A stretch of 64,000 nucleotides of DNA from contig CAIYUN010000074.1 in assembly GCA_903929355.1 (NCBI GenBank), forward strand, positions 1 through 64,000, in the 5' to 3' direction. Below the pieces are notes generated by a model. It saw only the letters and a list, made by a program, of their open reading frames with translations, did not search any database and was not told where the DNA came from. The position numbers were made by a program, and so were the translations under genes. This document shows positions 52,316 through 61,806 of the stretch, piece after piece. The DNA comes from an uncultured Opitutaceae bacterium. GTDB lineage: Bacteria > Verrucomicrobiota > Verrucomicrobiia > Opitutales > Opitutaceae. Positions within the stretch are counted from its first letter, which is position 1. Each line of letters begins with the position of its first letter.

Positions 52316-52892
52316 GAGGAGGGAATCTTGAAACGCGGGGTCAATGCTGGGCCTTGGGGGAAAGGGCAAAACGGGGAGGGGGTCAGGGAAATACGGTCGC
52401 GGCAGAGTTGCAAGCCTTAGGTGGGAAGGGGGCTGGGGAGGAAGGAAAGGATTCAATTGCGGAGTGCGGAGTGCGGAATTTTTTAACCACGGATGGATCC
52501 GCCTCTGCGGACTACGGCGCGACAAGCTACGGATCAACACGGATGAAGACATTCAAGCCGCAGAGGTTTTAAACCACTAATCTTCACTTATATTCACTGA
52601 TCTCCGGCAAAGAATGGGGGCTGAAAATGGAGGGGGCGGCGGGGCGACTGAATTATGAGGGATGAATTATAAAAGTTGAGAAAGGAGGGCGGAGTTTTTA
52701 ACCCGCTAATCTGCGCTGATCGACGCTGATGAACGGAACAGAACCGGAGTTGAGACACGGAGACCACAGAGAGAAATCCGGAGTTCACGGAGGAATACAG
52801 CGGAAGGGCATCAGAACGCGCAGACGTCCGATGGCTTAGATTAGTGGAGATCAGCGGTTAAACTTTCCTCAGCTTTTGAGCGCTGGGCGGAG
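52316..52892. repeat. Spacer dense in dispersed repeats
   Basis: 52455-52482 GCGGAGTGCGGAGTGCGGAA; 52486-52550 an ACCACGGATG..CGGATCAACACGGATGAAG unit interrupted by CGCCTCTGCGGACTACGGCG, a member of another repeat family; 52570-52605 CCACTAATCTTCACTTATAT; 52700-52730 CGCTAATCTGCGCTGATCGA; 52745-52790 GACACGGAGACCACAGAGAG; 52835-52860 TTAGTGGAGATCAGCGG. One repeat family has apparently inserted into another. No gene. Confidence 0.7.
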
Positions 52893-53222
52893 TCATCGGC
52901 TGCGGAGGAAGCGGACCTCGGCGCGGAGGCGGTCGAGCTCACGGTGCATGTCCACGAGGATGCGCATGGCCGATGGCTCGAGGCCATACTCGGCGCGCAG
53001 GAAATTGAGGCGGCGCAGCTCGTAAATCGCGTCCTCGTCGAACCACCAGCCCTCACTTTCCGGGGGGGAAACCGGGGCGATCAGGCCGTGGCGGCAATAC
53101 ACGGCGATCAAATGGCGCGGGGTGTGGGTCAGGTGCGCCACGATCTCGATGGGATAGACCTCCTCCGGTGCGGGCGAGAAGACTTGCAGGGCGGACAAGG
53201 CTTTTTTGGGAGTTTTTTTCAT
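52893..53222 (-). CDS. cbpM: CbpM-like chaperone modulator (MerR-type HTH)
   Basis: 109 residues from ATG 53222, chosen for the GGAGG seven bases upstream. YPIEIVAHLTHTPRHLIAVY, CRHGLIAPVSPPESEGWWFD and EDAIYELRRLNFLRAEYGLE show a MerR-like HTH followed by a helical tail (ILVDMHRELDRLRAEVRFLR), as in CbpM, the inhibitor of the DnaJ-like protein CbpA. It follows the cbpA-like gene by 15 bases on the same strand, the usual cbpAM pairing. Confidence 0.78.
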   Translation of the reverse strand: MKKTPKKALSALQVFSPAPEEVYPIEIVAHLTHTPRHLIAVYCRHGLIAPVSPPESEGWWFDEDAIYELRRLNFLRAEYGLEPSAMRILVDMHRELDRLRAEVRFLRSR

Positions 53223-53237
53223 GTGATCCTCCAAGGT

Positions 53238-54230
53238 TCAGGATGTCGGTGCCACCGGGCGCGGTTTGAAGGTCGAGACCTGGCCCAGTTTTTCCCATAG
53301 GGCGCGTTCCTCGTCGCCGGGTGGGCCGGGCAGTTGCAGGTCCGCGACAAAGTAGAGGTCGCCACGCTCCCCGCTTTTTCCCATGGGCAGGCCTTGGCCG
53401 CGCACGCGCAACTGGGCGCCAGGTTTGGTGCCGGGCGGGATGCGGAGCTTGATGGTGCCGTCGAGGGTGGGGGCGACGATGCTGGCCCCGAGCACGGCCT
53501 CCCACGGCGCGAGCGCGAGATCGTGGAAAAGATCCGCGCCGCGGGCGCGAAAGTCCGGGTGGGCGGCGTGGCGCACCCGCAGGTAAAGGTCGCCCGCCGG
53601 CCCGCCACGCGCGCCGGGGCTGCCTTTGCCCGGCACGCGGATTCGGCGTCCCTCCACCGCGCCCGGCGGAATGCGGACGCTGAACGAATTCGTGCCTTCC
53701 TCGCCGGTGTGAGGGTCAACCGTCCGCAGTGAGATCGACCGCGTGGCCCCGTGCATCGCCTCGTGGAGGCTGACGAGAATGTCGCCTTCAATGTCGGTGC
53801 CGGGATGCGCCCCGCCGACCTCGTCCCCGCCGCCGAAACCGCGCCCGCCACCAGCCGAACCCGGGTGACCGGCCCCGCTGAAGAATTGTTCGAAAAAGTC
53901 GCTGAAGCCGGTGCCGTTGAAATGGAACTCGGGGCCGGGTGCGCCGCTGTAGCCGCCTCCCGGGCCCGGTCCGCCGGAAGGGGCGGAGCCGCGGCCGCCG
54001 TCCTGCCAGTTGGCGCCCAGCTCGTCGTATTTCCTGCGCTGGGCGGGATCGCTCAGGACCTCGTTGGCCTCGTTGATCTCCTTGAACTTTTCCTCGGCCG
54101 TCCGTTTGTCCTTGGCGACATCGGGATGGTATTTGCGGGCCAGCTTGCGAAATGCCTGCTTGATGTCGTCGGGTGAAGCGTCACGGGAGACCCCGAGCGT
54201 GGCGTAGTAATCTTTGAATTCGACGGGCAT
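53238..54230 (-). CDS. cbpA: CbpA-like DnaJ-family co-chaperone
   Basis: 330 residues from ATG 54230. J domain at residues 6-70 with the HPD motif (RKLARKYHPDVAKDKRT), a Gly-rich linker (around 75-145) and a DnaJ C-terminal domain (GTDIEGDILVSLHEAMHGAT, VRIPPGAVEGRRIRVPGKGS, GDLYLRVRHAAHPDFRARGA). There is no Cys-rich zinc region, which makes it the CbpA type rather than DnaJ. It stimulates DnaK ATPase. Paired with a cbpM gene. Confidence 0.88.
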   Translation of the reverse strand: MPVEFKDYYATLGVSRDASPDDIKQAFRKLARKYHPDVAKDKRTAEEKFKEINEANEVLSDPAQRRKYDELGANWQDGGRGSAPSGGPGPGGGYSGAPGPEFHFNGTGFSDFFEQFFSGAGHPGSAGGGRGFGGGDEVGGAHPGTDIEGDILVSLHEAMHGATRSISLRTVDPHTGEEGTNSFSVRIPPGAVEGRRIRVPGKGSPGARGGPAGDLYLRVRHAAHPDFRARGADLFHDLALAPWEAVLGASIVAPTLDGTIKLRIPPGTKPGAQLRVRGQGLPMGKSGERGDLYFVADLQLPGPPGDEERALWEKLGQVSTFKPRPVAPTS

Positions 54231-54524
54231 GGTGGTGGAAGAGAGGCCGCGGGCGCATTGGAGTCGTCCTCGGCAGCCGGAAGGCAGGACGGTGGGCGGA
54301 AAGCAGCGCGCGATTTGCGAACGCGGGCGCATTATTTGCCGATCAGGAGCAAAAGGCAAGGGGGGTGGTGACGCATTTAGAAATGCCACCACCACGGGGC
54401 GGCTCTCCGAGCCGTCCGCGGACGCCACGGAGTGGCGTCCCAAAGACGGCAAAATGCGTCACCACCGCAAGGGGTGGAGTCGCGACAAATCCCTCACCTG
54501 GGCCAGCCGGATGAAACTGAAAGC
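54231..54524. repeat. Spacer with GGCGGCTCTCCGAGCCGTCC-type hairpins
   Basis: 54398-54445 contains two adjacent imperfect palindromes, GGCTCTCCGAGCC and GGACGCCACGGAGTGGCGTCC-like, matching 13805-13845 in reverse orientation. AAATGCGTCACCACC-like words flank it on both sides in opposite order (GGTGGTGACGCATTTAG near 54363). Confidence 0.65.
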
Positions 54525-55116
54525 TTAGGGCAAGGTCGCCCGGATTTCACTCAGGGTCGAGGCCACTTGCGCGGCTGTCTGGGTGGCGAAGTCCGATTCG
54601 TTGGTGCGCTTGCTGATTTGGTCCGCCCGTGCGGCGGCTTGGTCCAGGACGGCGGTGAAGGCTTTGATGGCGTTCGCGACCTGGGCGGGGTTATCGGGGG
54701 AAACCTGCTGTAATCGATTGGAGGCCGCCTCGAGCGATTTGAGCATGACGTCCAAGGCCTGATGCACACCCGGTCCGACGAAGGTGTCGCCGGTCGTGGT
54801 CCGGAGGGCGTCAATCGCGTTCAAGACCGCAGCGGCGGCGTCGCTGGCCTGAATGCAACACGTCCGCCGGGGCCATGCCCGAATCATTGGTTGCGATGGC
54901 GATCGGGGCGGGAGGTTTGGCTTTGACCGGGGCAACCACTTTGGCGGCGGGCGCCTTGGCCAAGACCGGGAACGGGAGATAACGGGCGATGACATACGTG
55001 GTCGCCACTGAAGTGAGCAAGGCGACGAAAAAGATCAGGAAGATCGACGGGCCGGAGCCCGGCGCGCGCGGGGCGGAGGCGCGGAGCGGCGAAGAAGGCG
55101 GGGTGTAGGTAGGCAT
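54525..55116 (-). pseudogene. Single-pass membrane protein, frameshifted
   Basis: The first frame (from ATG 55116) gives MPTYTPPSSPLRASAP, a membrane helix (IFLIFFVALLTSVATTYVIA) and an Ala/Pro/Lys linker to GMAPADVLHS. The second frame continues with ASDAAAAVLNAIDALRTTTG and helices to STLSEIRATLP (stop 54525). One base too many near 54850-54880 separates the two. The joined protein would be about 195 residues, with a helical C-terminal domain. Family unknown. Either a true frameshift or an error. Confidence 0.6.
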
Positions 55117-55614
55117 AGGGGCGGGGGTGGGGGACGAACAGAAATGCGGCCGGGGCCGCAAGGGTGACGCGGATGGATCAGAGGTGGATCATCATGACGG
55201 TGCTGTCTGGCCGATCATGCCTGCGCCAAACGACTCAAGTGAGGAGAGGCGATCGGTGGACTGTTCCACGGCAGGGCAAGTCTGCCCATCGCGGGCTCCA
55301 CCGTGGCCCCGATCGATCTGCGCCTCATGCATATGCGAGTGATGGCGGCTCCCGCCCGGGTGCGCAAGAGGAAAAGTCCCCGGGACATTGCCGGGGCGCA
55401 GCTCAGTTTCTTAAGGCGGAGTCAGGGGCGCAGGAGGATTGAAGGGGGAAGCCATGAAGCCAGGAGAAGAGTACGGCCGAATGCTGGGTCGGTTCTTGGT
55501 TTCCTGGTTTCTCCCCTAAAACCCTGGGTCCGCCCTCTGTCACCTTGCTGAGTTTTTAGGATCATCGCTGTGATCAACTGCGGCAGAGGCGAAGTGCCCC
55601 GGGGGGCGCTCCCC
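55117..55614. other. Gene-poor spacer
   Basis: No supported gene. 55495-55515 has GGTTCTTGGTTTCCTGGTTT (dispersed family). Short frames here are Arg/Ser-rich and overlap without sense. Confidence 0.4.
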
Positions 55615-57999
55615 TCAATTGGCGGGTGGCGGCGGTTGCCACTCGGCGAGCAGGCGGGTGGCCGGCGGGAAGCCGGGGGTCTTGCGCAGCACTTCCTGCA
55701 CCACCAACAGCGACTCGGGCAGGGTGTCGCCGGAGTGCAACTGCTTCGCCAGCTCCAGGGCCGTGAGCGATCGGGCGGTGCTGCTGTTGAGCAAGAGCCT
55801 GACATCCGTCAGCATGGCCACGTCGTCGTGACGGCGACCGTTCAACAGGACTTCATCGCCGCGCAGTTCCTGCTCGTGCGCGGCCAGCCAGGCGGGGCGG
55901 GCGGTGCGAATTTCGAGGATCTGCGCCAGAGCGGCCGAGGGGTCGCCCGCCTTCATGGCGGCGGCGAGGGACTGGAGAAAATCGGCTTCACCGGGCGTCG
56001 GCGGCCGGCCGGAATCGGCCGCAGGAGTGGCCGGGGGGGGCCGGGTGGCGGTGACCACCGGCGTCGCCGGCGGGGCCGGCGCGGCGGCGGGGCCGGGTGG
56101 TGCCCAGGCGGCGAGCTGGCGGAGGGCGGGCGGGAAGCCGGGAGTTTTCCGCAGGACCAGTTGCAGAAGCTGAAGCGACTCGGGCCGGGTGTCGCCCGCA
56201 TGCAGTTGTTGTGCGAGGGTCACAGTCGCGAGCGACCGGGTGTCGCTGCCGTCGAGGAAGACGCTGGCGGCGGTGGCCAGGGCCGTGGTGTCATGCAGGC
56301 GGGCGGTGAGCAGGATCTCATCGCGCCGGAGCTCGTCCTCACGTGCGGCGAGCCAGGGTGGCGGGGCGGTCCGGGCCGTGCGGATCCGGTCGAGCGCGCC
56401 CGCCGCCTCCCCTGCCTGCATGGCGGCGTTGAGCGCGGCGAAAAATGGCGCCTCGCCCGCCTCTGTGAGCGTGACGGCCGCCGACGGCGCGGGCGCGGCG
56501 GGTTTGGGCAGCTGCGCGATGGTCCGGTCCAGCTCGGCGGCGGATTCCCGCAGGGGGGCGTTGTCGGGATAGACCCCCAGGGCCAGGGTGAGAATCTGGC
56601 GCGCGGTCATCAGGCGGCCGGCCTGCCGGAGGCCCTCCACCGCGTCCCGGTAGAGACGGATCGGCAGGTGGCGTGGGCTCAGAAAATCGACCAGGCCGGC
56701 CTGCGCACCCTCGGACGGATCAAGCGCGGCCGTCACGGTCCGCGACATCAAGTTCAGCCAGAGCAGCCCGGTCGGATCATTGGGGGGCAGCCGGGGCTTC
56801 ATCTCGGTGAGCAGGGCGGAGGCATCGGACCAGTGGCCGTTTTTCATGGCGGCAACCACCAAGGCGCGCTGGATCGAAAGGAGATTGAAGCCCTGCGCGC
56901 GGGCGCGGTCGAGCAGGCGTTCGAGCAGCGGTTCCTCGGCGATCTCGGCGAGCGGCTCGGCGAGCAGGTCGAGATTGGCGGGCTGGCCGCTGAACCGACC
57001 CAGGTAGTCCTGAAAGGTGGTCTCCGCCGGCGGACGCTGGCCGGCGAGCAGGCGCTGGATGATCGCATAGGCGTAGGGGGCGGGCGCGCGTGGGGTCGCG
57101 GCGCGCAGTTCCTCGAGGGCGCGGTCCATGTCATCCAGGCGGCCAGCCTCGCGGAACGCCCGCACCTGCAGGCGCCGCACCTGCTCGACCTCGCCGGGCA
57201 GCGAGACCTGAGAGCGCCAGTCCGAGAGGAAATCCACCGCGGCGGCCGGCCGGCCGTCCTTGAGCAGCGCGAGCACCTTGAACTCGCGCATGATGTCGCT
57301 CCGGGTCTCCCCTTCCTCCCCGGCGAGGTGCACGGCCTCGTCATTGCGCCCGGCGGCGAGCAGGGCGCTGAGCTTCTGGCGCACCAGCCACTGGCGATCC
57401 GTGGCGAGTTGCGGCTGGCCGGCCAGCTGGGCGAGCGCGGTGTCGCAGGCGAAAAGCCAGAGAGCATAGTTTTCCCCCTGGGCGGCGACCCGGCACACCT
57501 CGGCGAGGTAGGGGCGGCCCGCATAGCCGTGCTTGAGACCGGCCCGGAGGATCTCCTCGGCGCTCCGGCGGTCGTTGAGGGCGAGCTTGAGCGCGGCCAG
57601 CTCGAGGCGACCCTTGGTCGTGTCAGGATCGCGGCTGAGTCCGATCTCGAGTCCCTTCAGCGCGGCGGCCCATTTTTGGGCGCGGAAATTGTCGAGGGCC
57701 TCCTGGATGGTCGCCTCGCCGCGGAGCGCCTCGAGCCGCGACCAACGGGTCGGCAGCACCAAGTCTGGGTAGGTGACGAAATTGTAGGGCTTGCGGTCCA
57801 GCCAGGACCACAGCGCGGCCGCGCCGGCAAAATACGCCACCCCGCCGAGCGCCAGCCCCCAGCGGAGCACCCCCCGCAGGCTGACCGCGAGCGCGGGCGA
57901 TCCCCCGTCCGCCGGGCGGAAGGAACCGAAGAGGCCAAGCCGCCAGTCCGCCTCCTGCCGCCGGGGCGACCAGACGAACCTGAGGTGCGGCAGGGCCAT
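55615..57999 (-). CDS. Membrane-anchored TPR-like protein with duplicated C-terminal domain
   Basis: 794 residues. One membrane helix (about 44-66, WGLALGGVAYFAGAAALWSW) and then TPR-like helical repeats through ~540 (ALDNFRAQKWAAALKGLEIG, AEEILRAGLKHGYAGRPYLA). The C-terminal ~270 residues contain the same ~115-residue unit twice: AALNAAMQAGEAAGALDRIR..LVLRKTPGFPPALRQLAAW and SLAAAMKAGDPSAALAQILE..EVLRKTPGFPPATRLLAEW, joined by a Pro-rich linker. Starts 12 bases after the smc stop, so it is probably co-transcribed with smc. Role unknown; scaffold for protein interactions at the membrane is likely. Confidence 0.75.
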   Translation of the reverse strand: MALPHLRFVWSPRRQEADWRLGLFGSFRPADGGSPALAVSLRGVLRWGLALGGVAYFAGAAALWSWLDRKPYNFVTYPDLVLPTRWSRLEALRGEATIQEALDNFRAQKWAAALKGLEIGLSRDPDTTKGRLELAALKLALNDRRSAEEILRAGLKHGYAGRPYLAEVCRVAAQGENYALWLFACDTALAQLAGQPQLATDRQWLVRQKLSALLAAGRNDEAVHLAGEEGETRSDIMREFKVLALLKDGRPAAAVDFLSDWRSQVSLPGEVEQVRRLQVRAFREAGRLDDMDRALEELRAATPRAPAPYAYAIIQRLLAGQRPPAETTFQDYLGRFSGQPANLDLLAEPLAEIAEEPLLERLLDRARAQGFNLLSIQRALVVAAMKNGHWSDASALLTEMKPRLPPNDPTGLLWLNLMSRTVTAALDPSEGAQAGLVDFLSPRHLPIRLYRDAVEGLRQAGRLMTARQILTLALGVYPDNAPLRESAAELDRTIAQLPKPAAPAPSAAVTLTEAGEAPFFAALNAAMQAGEAAGALDRIRTARTAPPPWLAAREDELRRDEILLTARLHDTTALATAASVFLDGSDTRSLATVTLAQQLHAGDTRPESLQLLQLVLRKTPGFPPALRQLAAWAPPGPAAAPAPPATPVVTATRPPPATPAADSGRPPTPGEADFLQSLAAAMKAGDPSAALAQILEIRTARPAWLAAHEQELRGDEVLLNGRRHDDVAMLTDVRLLLNSSTARSLTALELAKQLHSGDTLPESLLVVQEVLRKTPGFPPATRLLAEWQPPPPAN

Positions 58000-58011
58000 G
58001 ACGGGAAGGGA

Positions 58012-61000
58012 TCAGGCCGGCAGGGGCGCGGCGTCGCGCACCGCCAGGTCGAGGCTGGGCGGATGGGTCTCGGCCTCGCCGCGCTCATGGTTGAAGCGCA
58101 TGGAGACGGTTTTGGAGACCCCGCGCTGTTCCATCGTCACCCCGTAGATGGCGGAGGCGGCCGCGACGGTGCGCTTGTTGTGGGTGATGATAATGAACTG
58201 CGAGCTGCCCGTGAAGTTCTTCAGCAGCCCGGTGAAGCGGCCGATGTTCGACTCATCGAGCGGCGCGTCGAGCTCATCGAGCAGGCAGAACGGCGACGGC
58301 TTGACCATATAGAGCGCGAAGAGCAGCGCGACCGCCGTCAGTGCGCGCTGGCCGCCGGAGAGCAGCGTGATCCCGCGCAGCCGGGTGCCGGGGGGCTGGG
58401 CCACGATCTCGATCCCGGACTCCAGGGGGTCGTCGCCGGCCAGGAGCTCCAGCCGCGCCACTCCGCCGCCAAACAGCGCCTGGAAGGTGTGGACAAAGTT
58501 CTTTTTCACCTGTTCGAACGTGATCGCGAACTGCTCCTGCGAGCTGCGGTTGATCTCGTCGATGGTGGCCAGCAGCTCGGCCTTGGCCCCGGTGAGGTCG
58601 CGGCTCTGGGTGGCGAGAAAATCGTGGCGTTGCCGCAGTTCGGCGTATTCCTCAATGGCGACCAGGTTGACCGCGCCGAGCGAGTTGAGCCGCTGCCGCA
58701 GGGCGTCGGCCTCAGTCTTGACCGCGGTCCAGTCGGTGGACTCCAGCGCGGCGAGATCCGCCTCGGCCGGGTCGCCCTTCGGGCCCCGGGCCTTCCGGCG
58801 GCGGGGCCGGGCGGCGGCTTGGGCGTCGTCGACCGGGGTGGCCGGGCCGGTTTCGGCCGGCTCGTCCTCGTCCTCGAGGTCGAGCGGCTGGAGGTCGGGG
58901 GGGTCGTCATCCGCGCGCCAGAGCAGCTGCTTCCAGTCGAGGCTCCGCAGGTCGGCGGTGAATTCACGCGTGGCGTCCTCGGCGAGAAACTGCGCGCGGG
59001 CGGTGTGCTCGGCCAGCCGGACCTCGTGGCGGGCCAGCTCGGCCTGGGCGGTGTCGGCGTCCGTGCGCAGGCTGTGCTGCGCGGCCTCGACCGCCGTGAT
59101 GGCCAGCTCGACCTCCGCCAGCTCAGCGCGGACCTTCTCGACCTGCTGTTGGGCGACGACGAGCGTGCCGGCGAGCTGCGCGCCGCGCTCCCCCTCGCGC
59201 GCGGCCTCCGTGGCGAGCGCCTCGATCTGGCCGGCCCAGGTTTCGATCTCCTGCTCGCGCTGCGTGAGAATCTCGCCCAGCTGGGTGCGGCGGCGGGCCA
59301 TGTCGGTGAGGCCGCGGTCGAGGACCTCGACCTTCTGGCGGCGCTCGGCGAGCTCCAGCCGGGCCTGGGCCAGCGTGTCGCGCCGGACATCGCGGTCGAC
59401 CCGGTCGGCACCGATCCGGGACTCGAGCTGGCTGATGGTGTCGCGCTGCGCGGCCGCCGCGCCCTCGGCGGCGGCAAGGCCGGCGCCGGCCTTCTCAAAC
59501 CGGGCCTGGGCCTCCTGGCGCGCGGCGGCCAGCGCGGTGAGCTCGGCTTCCATGCGGCGGAGCCGCTGGGCGACATCGTCCACGGAGCGCTGGGCGGCAC
59601 GCTGCTCGGTCTGGACCGACGCGGCCTGCTGGGAAATGGCGAGGACCTCGGCGCGCTTGAGCTCGAGCGCGTGCTCGGCGGCGGTGAGGCGGGCGTTGAC
59701 GGCGTCGATGACCGCCTTCTGCGCGTCGTGTTTGCGTTGTTCCTCCGCCAGGGCGCGGGCGGTCTCGCGCAGGTCGATCCGGCGTTGGACGATGCTGCCG
59801 GCGACCTTCTTGCCGTGCCCGCCAAAGACGAGCCCGCGCCGGTCCACCAAATCGCCCTGCCGGGTGGCCACGGCGAGAAAAGGGAAGGCGGGGTTGGCCT
59901 GCCAGAACGTCAGAAAAGCCCCAAGGTCGTCGGCCAGGTAACACTCGGCGAGCACACCCAGGGCCGGATGGCCGGGCTCGACCTCGCCCAGGGCCTGGAT
60001 GGCGGGGGTCAGCCCGGGCGGCAGGGCGGCGGAGACGGCGGGCGGGGCGGTCAGGCCGGGGAGGTGCAGCACGGCGCTGCCGAGCTGACCGGACGAAAGC
60101 TTTTCCAGCACGCGCAGGGCGGTGGCGGAGTCGGCCACGCTCACGGCCTCGGCCGCGGCACCGAGCAGAGCTTCCACCGCCTGTCCGGCGTCGGGCCGGA
60201 CATCGAGGCCGGCGCTCAGGGCCGCGGGCCTGGTTCCGGCCAGGACGGAATCGAGCTTACCCTGCAGGAGGGCCTTTGCGCCCTCGCCGAAGCCTTCCCA
60301 TTTCTCCTGCAACTGCTGCAAAAGCTTGAGCCGGGCGGAACGCTGCGCGAGCGCGCGGTCGATCTCCTGCAACACGCGCTGCGCGTCGCGGAACTCGCGG
60401 GTGACGTCGACAATGGTCTGCTGCCCGGCGGCGGCCTCCTGCTGCAGGCGGTTCTTCTCGGCCTGGGCGGCCTCGGCGCGGCTGACCGCGTCCATGGCGG
60501 CCAGGGCCGCGGCGTGCTGCTGGGCGCGGATGGCATCAAGCTCGGTCGCGAGCGCGTCGTGGCGCTGGGCGGAGGTTTTCTGGTCAACCTCGTGGCCGGT
60601 GCAGTCGGTGCGGAGCCGGGCGACCGAGCTCTCGAGCTGGAGCAGCGCGAACTTGGCCGCCGCGAGCTCCTGCTCGGTGCGGGCCAGGGCGCCGTCGGCG
60701 ACGGAGAGCTCCCGGTTGCGGTTTTGGAACACCGCGTCACTGGCGCCCAGCAGCGAAAGCTGCTGCTGCTTGTCCTGCGCGCCGCTGTCGGCCTGGGCGG
60801 CCAGCTCGCGGAGCTGCATGGCGAGCTCGCCGAGATTGTCACGGGACGACTGGGCGCGATCCTGCAGCCCGGTGCGGCGGATCTGGGCGAGTCGCGCGGC
60901 GTTCTCGGCGGCCTCCATCTGCGAGCGCAGGTCGAAAACCGCCTGCTGGCCGTCGGCGGCGCGCTGGTGCAGGAGCGAGCGGGCGGCCTTGCGCTCGTCG

Positions 61001-61806
61001 AGCGCGGCCTGCCCGCCCTCGAGGCTGGAGCGGCGCGCGGTGGCGGCCGCGCGGAGGTCGGCGACCGAGCCTTCAAGACCGGCGATGTGCGCGACGAGCC
61101 GGGCATGATGGTACGCGCTGTGGGCGAGGCTCAGGTGGCGGAGGCGGAAACCGAGGCGCTTGAAGCGGAGCGCTTTCGCCGCCTGCCGGCGCAGGCTGCC
61201 GATCTGGCGGGAGACCTCGGCGACGACGTCGGTGACGCGGGCGAGGTTCTGGTCGGTGAGGGCGAGCTTGTTGAGGGCTTCGCGGCGCGAGCTCTTGTAG
61301 CGGGTGATGCCGGCCGCCTCCTCAAACACGGCGCGGCGCTCCTCGGGCTTCGAGGAGAGGATCTGGTCGATCTGCCCCTGGGCCATGACCGAGTAGCTGG
61401 TGCGCCCGATGCCGGTGTCCATGAACAGCCGGTGGATGTCCTTGAGGCGGCAGGACTGGCCGTTAAAAAAATACTCGCTCTGGCCGTCGCGGTGCACGCG
61501 GCGCATGATTTCCACCTCGTGGAAGCCGCCGCCGAGCTGGGTCTCGCAGTCGGCGAGGAGCAGGGCCACCTCGCAAAGCTGGGCGGGTCGGCGGCCCTCG
61601 GCGCCCTCAAAGATCACGTCCTGCATGGAGCCGCCGCGGAGGGCCTTGGCGCTCTGCTCGCCGAGGACCCAGCGGATGGCGTCGGCGATGTTGGATTTGC
61701 CGCAGCCATTGGGGCCGACAACGGCCGTGACCCCGGGCCCGAAACGCAGGGTGGTTGCGTCGGCGAACGATTTGAAATTATTGAGGCGGAGCGCCTGGAG
61801 GTGCAT
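58012..61806 (-). CDS. smc: Chromosome condensation ATPase SMC
   Basis: 1264 residues from ATG 61806 (a longer frame to 61887 lacks family similarity). N-terminal Walker A VVGPNGCGKSNIADAIRWVL, two long coiled-coil arms, a hinge around residues 500-640 (EKWEGFGEGAKALLQGKLDS), and the C-terminal head with signature TLLSGGQRALTAVALLFALY and Walker B CLLDELDAPLDESN. SMC forms rings with ScpA/ScpB that organise the chromosome. The second arm contains an unusual acidic-then-basic insert near residue 985-1030 (DDDPPDLQPLDLEDEDEPAE; RPRRRKARGPKGDP). scpA and scpB are not in this window. Confidence 0.95.
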   Translation of the reverse strand: MHLQALRLNNFKSFADATTLRFGPGVTAVVGPNGCGKSNIADAIRWVLGEQSAKALRGGSMQDVIFEGAEGRRPAQLCEVALLLADCETQLGGGFHEVEIMRRVHRDGQSEYFFNGQSCRLKDIHRLFMDTGIGRTSYSVMAQGQIDQILSSKPEERRAVFEEAAGITRYKSSRREALNKLALTDQNLARVTDVVAEVSRQIGSLRRQAAKALRFKRLGFRLRHLSLAHSAYHHARLVAHIAGLEGSVADLRAAATARRSSLEGGQAALDERKAARSLLHQRAADGQQAVFDLRSQMEAAENAARLAQIRRTGLQDRAQSSRDNLGELAMQLRELAAQADSGAQDKQQQLSLLGASDAVFQNRNRELSVADGALARTEQELAAAKFALLQLESSVARLRTDCTGHEVDQKTSAQRHDALATELDAIRAQQHAAALAAMDAVSRAEAAQAEKNRLQQEAAAGQQTIVDVTREFRDAQRVLQEIDRALAQRSARLKLLQQLQEKWEGFGEGAKALLQGKLDSVLAGTRPAALSAGLDVRPDAGQAVEALLGAAAEAVSVADSATALRVLEKLSSGQLGSAVLHLPGLTAPPAVSAALPPGLTPAIQALGEVEPGHPALGVLAECYLADDLGAFLTFWQANPAFPFLAVATRQGDLVDRRGLVFGGHGKKVAGSIVQRRIDLRETARALAEEQRKHDAQKAVIDAVNARLTAAEHALELKRAEVLAISQQAASVQTEQRAAQRSVDDVAQRLRRMEAELTALAAARQEAQARFEKAGAGLAAAEGAAAAQRDTISQLESRIGADRVDRDVRRDTLAQARLELAERRQKVEVLDRGLTDMARRRTQLGEILTQREQEIETWAGQIEALATEAAREGERGAQLAGTLVVAQQQVEKVRAELAEVELAITAVEAAQHSLRTDADTAQAELARHEVRLAEHTARAQFLAEDATREFTADLRSLDWKQLLWRADDDPPDLQPLDLEDEDEPAETGPATPVDDAQAAARPRRRKARGPKGDPAEADLAALESTDWTAVKTEADALRQRLNSLGAVNLVAIEEYAELRQRHDFLATQSRDLTGAKAELLATIDEINRSSQEQFAITFEQVKKNFVHTFQALFGGGVARLELLAGDDPLESGIEIVAQPPGTRLRGITLLSGGQRALTAVALLFALYMVKPSPFCLLDELDAPLDESNIGRFTGLLKNFTGSSQFIIITHNKRTVAAASAIYGVTMEQRGVSKTVSMRFNHERGEAETHPPSLDLAVRDAAPLPA

